From contig JBKJNB010000111.1 of the NCBI GenBank assembly GCA_046595995.1, positions 1 to 20,083 of the forward strand: 20,083 nucleotides of DNA, given 5' to 3'. A program made the position numbers and the translations under genes. The notes under the pieces were generated by a model. It ran no database searches. It saw nothing but the letters and a program-made list of their open reading frames with translations, and was not told where the DNA came from. Numbering within the stretch: position 1 is the first letter of the stretch; each line of letters starts with the position of its first letter. Below, in pieces: positions 1 to 5,615 of the stretch. The DNA comes from JAWXBR01 sp046595995 (GTDB lineage: Bacteria; Bacteroidota; Ignavibacteria; Kapaibacteriales; Kapaibacteriaceae).

Positions 1-795
1 TGTTGAGAGGTTGTCGTCGAATTTGGCCGCGCTAAAAAACCAACTAGTGAGATCGGAATAGGAGTGGTCTCGATATCCCTGCGACTGGATTTTCGAGATA
101 CGTCCGTACACGGCATATCCATCGACGTAGCCCGACGAAAACTCGATGCTAAACTTTGCAAGTGCCGGTTGAACGCTGCGGTTAAATGGATTAACAGTGT
201 TCTGTGCCGCCGGCAAACCTTCCTGCCATCCAACACCGGTTGACATGCGCACGAATTGGTAGTTAACGAAGTTCGACGTTGTCATGTTTACGCTACCACC
301 AATTGCAGCCGCGCCATAATTGACGAGTCCGGCACCGCGCTGCACCTGGATGTTATCGAGGTTCGACCCCAAATCGGGAAAGTTTATCCAGTACACATTG
401 TGGTCTTCGGGATCGTTCTGCGGAATGCCGTTAATGAGGACGGCAATGCGTCGCTGATCGAACCCACGAATAGTGAGGTTCGTGTAGCCGATGCCATTCC
501 CATTCTCGCTGTAGAATGTGGTGGACGGCAAATCGCTCAGCAGCTTCGGAATGTCCGTGATGAGTTGCGTACGCTCGAGGTCTTTACGCGTGATGTTGTT
601 GAAGACGACGGGCGCCTGACGTTCTACCGCGCGTGTAGTCGTAACGACCATTGCCGGAACGGTGTGGATGCGCGTTGTGTCGACCATCCGAACGGTATCG
701 ACGGACCCAACAACGTGCGTCGGGGTGATACAAAGAAGCGCTGAGAGTAGGGTTGCAAGCATAGCGGTGGCATTGGTTAGACAATACGTCCGCAT
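1..795 (-). CDS. TonB-dependent receptor, N-terminal part (probable thiamine-family importer)
   Basis: The gene runs off the left edge; 265 N-terminal residues are visible. A signal peptide is followed by a plug domain: after a short lead (VVTTTRAVERQAPV) come LSDLPSTTFYSENGNGIGY, TIRGFDQRRIAVLINGIPQN, IQVQRGAGLVNYGAAAIGGS and then the first barrel strands. These are hallmark plug motifs of TonB-dependent outer-membrane receptors, which import scarce solutes using TonB/ExbBD energy. I chose ATG 795 because it gives MRTYCLTNATAMLATLLSALL, a better signal peptide than the internal ATG at 762. No CarboxypepD_reg-like N-terminal domain is visible. A TPP riboswitch sits 25 nt upstream, so the substrate is probably thiamine, a phosphate of it or a precursor. 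The family call is secure; the substrate is inferred from regulation only. Confidence 0.9.
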   Translation of the reverse strand, partial: MRTYCLTNATAMLATLLSALLCITPTHVVGSVDTVRMVDTTRIHTVPAMVVTTTRAVERQAPVVFNNITRKDLERTQLITDIPKLLSDLPSTTFYSENGNGIGYTNLTIRGFDQRRIAVLINGIPQNDPEDHNVYWINFPDLGSNLDNIQVQRGAGLVNYGAAAIGGSVNMTTSNFVNYQFVRMSTGVGWQEGLPAAQNTVNPFNRSVQPALAKFSIEFSSGYVDGYAVYGRISKIQSQGYRDHSYSDLTSWFFSAAKFDDNLST

Positions 796-820
796 AGAGC
801 TCTTGGAAGTGTTTGGCGTG

Positions 821-903
821 GTCCGCATTCCCTACGCCGGTATTAACCGGATCAGGTTCCAAGAGTGTAATCTCAGCCGCTTCGTGCGGCACCTCTATGG
901 GAC
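821..903 (-). promoter_or_regulatory. TPP (THI-box) riboswitch
   Basis: Read on the minus strand, the conserved TPP aptamer blocks appear in order. P1 is GTCCCAT (903-897) with ATGCGGAC (828-821), one bulge. P2 is AGAG/CTCT (896-893 with 865-862). P3 is GCCGC/GCGGC (890-876). CTGAGA lies at 876-871 and AACCTGAT at 858-851. P5 is CCGGT/ACCGG with loop TAAT (850-837). GCGTAGGGAA lies at 837-828. TPP riboswitches normally repress thiamine synthesis or uptake genes when TPP is plentiful. This one lies directly upstream of the TonB-dependent receptor. There is no obvious terminator hairpin with a U-tract before the start codon, so control is probably at translation initiation. Confidence 0.93.
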
Positions 904-906
904 GCT

Positions 907-926
907 CAAAGATACGCGTATCTTTG
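907..926. promoter_or_regulatory. 20-bp perfect palindrome: candidate divergent core promoter for murA and the TonB-dependent receptor
   Basis: CAAAGATACGCGTATCTTTG equals its own reverse complement. It consists of TATCTTTG on the plus strand (919-926) and TATCTTTG on the minus strand (914-907), separated by CGCG. Each matches the Bacteroidota -7 consensus TAnnTTTG and points toward its own gene: murA ATG is 8 nt downstream on plus, and the riboswitch starts 3 nt downstream on minus. No -33 TTTG lies at the usual spacing on either side; the nearest minus-strand TTTG is 25 nt upstream. A dyad operator for a repressor is the alternative. Confidence 0.6.
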
Positions 927-934
927 GGGCTTCT

Positions 935-2197
935 ATGGACAAATTCCTCGTTAAGGGTCCCGTCCGCCTAAAGGGCGACGTTACCGTGTCGGGTGCGAAA
1001 AACGCATCCCTTGCTTTAATCCCGGCATGTTTGCTTGCGTCAGGCATTTATCATTTGCACAACACGCCGAATAATCGTGATGTGTGGACGATGAGCAGCC
1101 TGCTCGAGACAATGGGTGTGCGATACGAGTTCGCGAACAATTCGCTGATGCTCGATGCAACGAACATCACAAGTCACGAAGCACCTTACGAGCACGTAAA
1201 GAAGATGCGTGCATCGATTTACGTGCTCGGCCCCCTACTCGCACGATTCGGCAAAGCACGCGTGTCACTCCCCGGTGGCTGCAACTTCGGTCCACGTCCA
1301 GTCGATCTCCATCTTAAGGGGCTCGAAAAGCTGGGGGCTACGATAGAAGTTGAAAACGGCTACATCGAAGCATCGTGTAAACGCCTGCTTGGTGCGCCAT
1401 TTCACTTTGAGATTTCGAGCGTTGGTGCAACTGTAAACATTCTTATGGCTGCGACGTTAGCAAAGGGTCAGACTGTATTGACCAATGCAGCTATGGAACC
1501 CGAAGTATCGTCGCTTGCACACATGCTCGTAAAAATGGGTGCGCGCATCGATGGTATTGGCTCTGCAAAACTTACGATCGAAGGTGTCGATGAACTTCAT
1601 TCAGTAACTGAGACTACAATTCCCGATCGTATCGAAGCTGCAACGTTTTTGATTGCTGCTGCGATGACAAAGGGTGATGTCACGGTGCGCAACGTTGACC
1701 CACAACATTTAACGGCAGTGATTCAAAAGCTCGAAGAATCGGGAGCAGAAGTTGCGGTGAGTGGTGATCGTATTCGCGTTACCATGGACAGAGACCCAGA
1801 CCCTGTAGACATAACAACGATGCCCTATCCCGGTTATCCGACCGACTCGCAAGCACAATGGGCTGCATACATGATGCAGGCGCACGGAGCTTCGAGAATA
1901 AAAGACGTTATCTATCCGACGCGGTTCGGATACGTACCCGAACTACAGAGGCTTGGGGCTGAGATTGAAACAGGCGACGCCTACTGCATCGTTAAAGGCG
2001 GGTCTCGACTTACGGGCGCAACAGTAATGTCCAGCGATTTGCGCGCCAGCGCTTCTCTTGTCATGGCTGGATTTGTAGCAGAAGGCACAACAGAGATTCT
2101 TCGTGTTTACCACCTCGATCGCGGTTATGAAGCAATCGAAGAGAAGCTAATGGGATTGGGTGCGAAGATTAAGCGTGTTACTACGGACGAGTTTTAA
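935..2197 (+). CDS. murA: UDP-N-acetylglucosamine 1-carboxyvinyltransferase MurA
   Basis: MurA transfers enolpyruvate from PEP to UDP-GlcNAc, the first committed cytoplasmic step of peptidoglycan synthesis. The product has 420 residues, the normal length. Visible active-site landmarks are K22-N23 in SGAKNAS, the PEP-reactive Cys116 in SLPGGCNFGPRPVDLH, D304 in YPTDSQAQ, and R370/R396 in SDLRASASLVMAG and YHLDRGYE. With Cys at 116 rather than Asp, the enzyme should be of the fosfomycin-sensitive type. The reading frame is open further upstream, but ATG 935 gives the family N-terminus (MDKFLVKGPVRLKGDV) and upstream codons lie in the riboswitch region. A TATCTTTG box ends 8 nt before the ATG, so the mRNA may be leaderless. 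The EnvC-like gene starts one base after the stop. Confidence 0.97.
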   Translation: MDKFLVKGPVRLKGDVTVSGAKNASLALIPACLLASGIYHLHNTPNNRDVWTMSSLLETMGVRYEFANNSLMLDATNITSHEAPYEHVKKMRASIYVLGPLLARFGKARVSLPGGCNFGPRPVDLHLKGLEKLGATIEVENGYIEASCKRLLGAPFHFEISSVGATVNILMAATLAKGQTVLTNAAMEPEVSSLAHMLVKMGARIDGIGSAKLTIEGVDELHSVTETTIPDRIEAATFLIAAAMTKGDVTVRNVDPQHLTAVIQKLEESGAEVAVSGDRIRVTMDRDPDPVDITTMPYPGYPTDSQAQWAAYMMQAHGASRIKDVIYPTRFGYVPELQRLGAEIETGDAYCIVKGGSRLTGATVMSSDLRASASLVMAGFVAEGTTEILRVYHLDRGYEAIEEKLMGLGAKIKRVTTDEF

Positions 2198-2198
2198 G

Positions 2199-3458
2199 AT
2201 GTGGTTACTACCGGTGGTGGTGTTTCTATCCATCGGCATCACGTCGGCTCAATCGTCATCAGACGCCTCGCGTAAAAATCTACAGCGCATGCGCTCCTCG
2301 ATTGAATCGACGCGTAAACGCATTAACGCACTGCAGCGCCGTGAGTCGTCAACCATTCGTTCGCTATCTACAGTGCAACGACAGCGCGAGGAAGTCAGTC
2401 GCGTTGTGCGCAGTCTGGAGACCGACCTACGAGCCTTGCAAGACTCGGTGTCATCACTTGTGCGTGAAATTCGCTCAACATCCACCGCGCGTCAGCGTGC
2501 AGAGTCGGCTTACGATGACCTGGCATTCGCTGCGCTTGTGTATGACGCCGAGCATCCAGACCACGAGTACACAAAACCGAGCGATGCGTTTGTGTTGGAG
2601 CACGTGACCACGCAGATGCAGCGTCATCGCACTACTATTCGTAGCCGCCAGGATTCACTGTCACTTGAACAACGACTCCTAAACAGCACGTCGTCTGATC
2701 AGGAGCGTATACTGCGGGAGCGCGCCGCAGAGGGACGTCAGCTCACAAACACTATTACGTCACGGAAAAAAGAACTCGATCGCATACGCGGCGACAAAAC
2801 ACTCTTGCTAAAAGAGTTGGCTTCGAAGCGTGCCAGCGCCAACACGCTAAGCTCTATAATTCGTAGGCAGGAGCAGGCCAGCAGGTTAGCAGAGGCACGC
2901 AGACAAAGGGAACAATCAGCAAAGCGCCGTTCACAGTCAGGCCGATCGAAGGACTTGGATCGCGGTCGCGCGAAAAGCGACCATACGAGGGCTGGTGCCA
3001 ACCATTCTAGTGGTGAAGGGTCTTCAGCAGGGGTCCCCGAGCGCAGCTCGGGGGGAGTTGGCAACGGCTTCCGTGCCAACTCCCTCCCATGGCCAACGCA
3101 GTCCCATGCACTCATCCATGGGTACGGCGTGTACCGCAATCGGGAGACGGGTACTACACTCGATAATCCGGGAATCGATATTCGCTCACCCATAGGCACA
3201 CGCATGACGTGTGTTGCGGCTGGTGTTGTGACATCGGTGACGTGGCTCCCAGGTTTTGGGTCGCTTGTTATCGTGGACCACAAGAACGGTTTTCGTACCG
3301 TTTATGCGAACCTGACCTCGGTGAGCGTTGGCGTCGGTACGTCGGTGAACGTTGGTACCGTTATCGGCTCTAGTGGTGAGAGCATTGATGGTCCGACTGC
3401 GCATTTCGAAGTGTGGCGCGGACGTGATCGTCAGAATCCGCTTACGTATTTACGTTAG
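2199..3458 (+). CDS. EnvC-like degenerate LytM (M23-type) protein with N-terminal coiled coil
   Basis: The 419-residue product has a signal peptide (MWLLPVVVFLSIGITSAQ), a long charged coiled coil (about 25-255, rich in R, S, Q, E), a Ser/Gly/Arg linker (about 255-293) and a C-terminal LytM domain (about 294-419) opening with SLPWP, as in EnvC. The LytM domain has lost key residues. The zinc histidine of HxGxD is Asn323 (NPGIDI), the catalytic His of YxHL is Asn371 (YANL), and the first His of HxHFE is Thr400 (TAHFE); Asp327 and His402 remain. It is therefore probably a non-catalytic activator of periplasmic amidases, like EnvC or NlpD, rather than a hydrolase. ATG 2199 was chosen because it starts the signal peptide one base after murA stops. 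In E. coli, EnvC is controlled by FtsEX, and an FtsX-like gene occurs at 13630-14517. Confidence 0.85.
   Translation: MWLLPVVVFLSIGITSAQSSSDASRKNLQRMRSSIESTRKRINALQRRESSTIRSLSTVQRQREEVSRVVRSLETDLRALQDSVSSLVREIRSTSTARQRAESAYDDLAFAALVYDAEHPDHEYTKPSDAFVLEHVTTQMQRHRTTIRSRQDSLSLEQRLLNSTSSDQERILRERAAEGRQLTNTITSRKKELDRIRGDKTLLLKELASKRASANTLSSIIRRQEQASRLAEARRQREQSAKRRSQSGRSKDLDRGRAKSDHTRAGANHSSGEGSSAGVPERSSGGVGNGFRANSLPWPTQSHALIHGYGVYRNRETGTTLDNPGIDIRSPIGTRMTCVAAGVVTSVTWLPGFGSLVIVDHKNGFRTVYANLTSVSVGVGTSVNVGTVIGSSGESIDGPTAHFEVWRGRDRQNPLTYLR
3035..3083. repeat. Two adjoining perfect inverted repeats inside the EnvC-like linker
   Basis: CCCCGAGC-gca-GCTCGGGG (3035-3053) is followed with no gap by GGAGTTGGCA and TGCCAACTCC (3054-3063 and 3074-3083), whose loop contains a further CGG/CCG pairing. 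Stems are 8 and 10 bp. In frame, the segment encodes the Ser/Gly-rich linker between coiled coil and LytM domain. No other copy of either stem was seen in the window. Confidence 0.75.
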
Positions 3459-3540
3459 CAGCGGTAGCAGCGTTACTTATTTGCGGTAGCAGCGGTAGTA
3501 GCGTTACTTATTTGCGTTAGTATTGGTAGCAGCGGTAGTA
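3448..3540. repeat. 31-bp tandem repeat, two full copies plus a diverged part, spanning two convergent stop codons
   Basis: Copy 1 (3448-3478) and copy 2 (3479-3509) match at 28 of 31 positions; each starts ATTT and ends GCGTTACTT. A third, diverged stretch (3510-3540) retains ATTTGCGTTAG and GGTAGCAGCGGTAGTA. The array covers the EnvC-like stop (3456-3458) and the LCP stop (3504-3506). On the minus strand each copy again reads as the LCP C-terminus followed by a stop (TTAAT..ANK then stop). No intrinsic terminator with a U-tract is visible between these convergent genes. Confidence 0.85.
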
Positions 3541-4769
3541 TCGGCTGCGTTCAGCTCAGTTTCAACCGCGTGATACTCGTCAACACGCTTCGCAGCCTCT
3601 AAGTTTTTTGTTCGTCTGTACGACACTGCCAACAGAGTGCAGACTCTATCGCGATACACGCGCCTACGTGTTTTATCCGTGACCTGTAGCCATGCTCGCT
3701 GTTCGTACGGACGCTGTAGGAGTCGAATGACGTTAGCGGGCGACTTCGCACTATCGCGAGATGCCCTCGTAATGAGATTCTCGAGCCGTGTCTCGTACGT
3801 GCCTTGTGTGATCTTTACACTGTCGAGGTGCAGCCGATGCATTTTGTGCGACATCTGCCGATCGATCGTGCTCACGTTCGCTGTGTCAAACTCGTAGACT
3901 TTAAGTTTTGCAATCATTGCAGGTTTTAGGCGCACCCATACTTGGTCCTCAGCACCCGTGAAGCCCCCTGCTTTAAGTCCGTCTAGCAGCCCCCGAGCGT
4001 TGTCATACGACATGTTCGTTTCTACAAGCATCAGCGCTGCGCGAAGTGCGAGCGAACCAAAAAGTCCGTCGGTTCTATCCACGTTTTTGCGTAGCGCCTG
4101 ACGCATGAACTGACCTTGGTTGTAAACACGTTGAAAATCACCAGAGGTATATGCCTGACGCGAACGGAGTACGCGAAGGGTTGATGATGCGTTGTCTTTA
4201 TACCCAAGCAGCTCGAGGAGTCCAATCGCTTGCGAAAACCCGAACTCGATATAGTAGTCTATCGATGGCACACCTGCGATCTGACATACTGCCTTGAAGT
4301 ATGTGCGCCGACCGCGATTCGCTCGAACGTTCGTGAGCTTGTTAAGTCCGGTCGTGTCGTCGAAGCCTGCATCGGCATACGTATCGCGTGGGATAGATAT
4401 GATTTCTACTAAGCCAGAGTCGAGGAAGAACCGCATAACATGATTGGCATCGGCATGCGCCATCGGGTCGCCCAGTCGCGAGTCTACACCAGTAACCAGG
4501 ACGTTAACTACTCGGCCTGTTGGCTTAGGGAAATCGGTCACCTTAAGTGAGACGGTGCTATCGTTTATAACAAACGTGGTGGTGTCAAGGCCCTCTTCGT
4601 TGTACTTCGAGGGCTTCTTAACAACGTTGCTAGTATCGGATTTGTCGGCGGTTTCTCGACGCGTATTTGCAACTTCTTGCGGACCATCTGCTTCTGTCTT
4701 ACCCGAGCAACCGACGAGGCACAACACTATACAAGTGCCGATCAGGCACCATATCAAACTAGGCCTCAT
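3504..4769 (-). CDS. LytR-CpsA-Psr (LCP) family lipoprotein
   Basis: LCP proteins attach undecaprenyl-linked glycopolymers to cell-wall acceptors. The 421-residue product has a lipoprotein signal peptide with lipobox LVGC (Cys21), then a Ser/Thr/Lys spacer. The LCP core spans about 85-210: VNVLVTGVDSR, HADANHVM where the family has its Asp, IISIPRDTY, LNKLTNVRANRG, and IDYYIEFGF leading into the hydrophobic GLLELLG. About 200 further residues form an unassigned C-terminal region rich in R and K, ending in a T/N/A tail generated by a tandem repeat. The start overlaps the mazG stop as ATGA. LCP enzymes usually have a transmembrane anchor, so the lipid anchor is unusual. The family call rests on motif order and is moderate to good; the acceptor is unknown. 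Confidence 0.75.
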   Translation of the reverse strand: MRPSLIWCLIGTCIVLCLVGCSGKTEADGPQEVANTRRETADKSDTSNVVKKPSKYNEEGLDTTTFVINDSTVSLKVTDFPKPTGRVVNVLVTGVDSRLGDPMAHADANHVMRFFLDSGLVEIISIPRDTYADAGFDDTTGLNKLTNVRANRGRRTYFKAVCQIAGVPSIDYYIEFGFSQAIGLLELLGYKDNASSTLRVLRSRQAYTSGDFQRVYNQGQFMRQALRKNVDRTDGLFGSLALRAALMLVETNMSYDNARGLLDGLKAGGFTGAEDQVWVRLKPAMIAKLKVYEFDTANVSTIDRQMSHKMHRLHLDSVKITQGTYETRLENLITRASRDSAKSPANVIRLLQRPYEQRAWLQVTDKTRRRVYRDRVCTLLAVSYRRTKNLEAAKRVDEYHAVETELNAADTTAATNTNANK

Positions 4770-5581
4770 TGCGTTTCTCTCTCTTTGCGTTTTGCCTCAT
4801 CCCAGAGTGCATCCATCTCTACCAGTGTCATGTCAGAGAGGGCTCGACCGTCTGTCTTCGCACGATCTTCGATGTGTTGGAATCTCTTCATAAAGGTGTT
4901 GGTTGTGCCGTGCAACGCTTCTTCGGCTACGATGCCCTCGTGCCGAGCAGCATTGATGAGTGCAAACAACACATCGCCGAACTCTCGCTTCGCTGCTTCT
5001 CGGTCACCCGATAGAAGCTCGTCACGCATCTCTTGCATTTCTTCGTCGACCTTAGCCCAAACGTCCTTACGGTCATCCCAATCGAACCCCGAGTTGGCAG
5101 CTTTTTCCTGAACACGTTGGGCACGGAGGGCAGCAGGCATGGAACGAGGCACTCCGCCGAGAATCGACGTACGGCCCTCGTTCATTTTAAGCTGCTCCCA
5201 GTTCTCAAGAACCTTTTGTTCGTTGTCCGCCCGCTCATTACCAAATATGTGTGGGTGCCGATTCACCAGCTTTACGAATTCGTTGTGAATGACATCGCGA
5301 ATGTCGAACGCACCACGCTGCTCTGCTATCACGGAGTGCATGACGACATGAAGCAAGAGATCACCAAGCTCTTTGGAAAGCTCAAGGTCGTCCTTGTCAG
5401 CAATTGCTTCCAGTGTCTCATACGCCTCTTCGATGAGCAGATGTGATATCGACTCATGGGTTTGTTTGCGATCCCACGGACAGTCTGCACGGAGCACGCG
5501 CACCAACTCAAGGAATGCGGCGAAGTACGACAACGTGTCGGAAGGGTCAGAAGGGAGGGGGACGGTGCGGAGCGGTTGCAT
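4766..5581 (-). CDS. mazG: MazG family nucleoside triphosphate pyrophosphohydrolase
   Basis: MazG hydrolyses NTPs and dNTPs to the monophosphate and PPi, for house-cleaning or alarmone-related control. Two tandem MazG folds are visible. The first has CPWDRKQTHESI, LLIEEAYETLEAI and ELGDLLLHVVMHS; the second has KVDEEMQEMRDEL and EFGDVLFALINAARH, so both carry the EExxE and ExxD magnesium-binding helices. At 271 residues it matches E. coli MazG (about 263). Candidate starts are ATG 5581 and ATG 5587, two codons apart. I prefer 5581 because a TATCTTTG box ends exactly 6 nt before it, the same spacing seen at two other genes. The frame is also open to about 5644 inside the porin gene. The stop overlaps the LCP start as ATGA. 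Confidence 0.92.
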   Translation of the reverse strand: MQPLRTVPLPSDPSDTLSYFAAFLELVRVLRADCPWDRKQTHESISHLLIEEAYETLEAIADKDDLELSKELGDLLLHVVMHSVIAEQRGAFDIRDVIHNEFVKLVNRHPHIFGNERADNEQKVLENWEQLKMNEGRTSILGGVPRSMPAALRAQRVQEKAANSGFDWDDRKDVWAKVDEEMQEMRDELLSGDREAAKREFGDVLFALINAARHEGIVAEEALHGTTNTFMKRFQHIEDRAKTDGRALSDMTLVEMDALWDEAKRKERETQ

Positions 5582-5587
5582 GGACAT

Positions 5588-5615
5588 CAAAGATATCAAT
5601 CGATGACCACGGCAA
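5588..5615 (-). promoter_or_regulatory. Candidate promoter for mazG (TTG-N17-TATCTTTG)
   Basis: On the minus strand TTG (5615-5613) is followed by 17 nt and TATCTTTG (5595-5588). This fits the TTG/TAnnTTTG promoter layout described for Bacteroidota. The box lies between the stop of the FadL-like gene (TGA, 5598-5596) and the mazG start, so mazG-LCP may be transcribed independently of paaA. It is the only box in the window with an upstream TTG at accepted spacing. Confidence 0.55.

Noticed and set aside
256..744. 162-codon plus-strand open frame
   Set aside because: It lies antisense to the TonB-dependent receptor, whose minus-strand frame shows clear plug motifs. The plus translation has no recognisable domain.
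584..892. 102-codon minus-strand frame across the riboswitch and receptor start
   Set aside because: It translates the TPP aptamer itself and runs out of frame with the receptor.
662..934. 91-codon upstream extension of the murA frame
   Set aside because: The added residues cover the receptor start and the riboswitch and have no MurA similarity; MDKFLVKG at 935 is the normal family N-terminus.
2176..2214. Possible 26-27 bp period repeat at the murA stop (GTGTTACTACGG / GTGGTTACTACCGG)
   Set aside because: The match is short and gapped and lies in two coding segments; too weak to count with the four clearer stop-spanning repeats.
3030..3090. Intrinsic terminator from the strong GC-rich stems
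   Set aside because: The stems are in the middle of an intact reading frame and are not followed by a U-tract.
2738..3283. 181-codon minus-strand frame opposite the EnvC-like gene
   Set aside because: It is antisense to a gene with signal peptide, coiled coil and LytM domain, and looks like a by-product of its codon bias.
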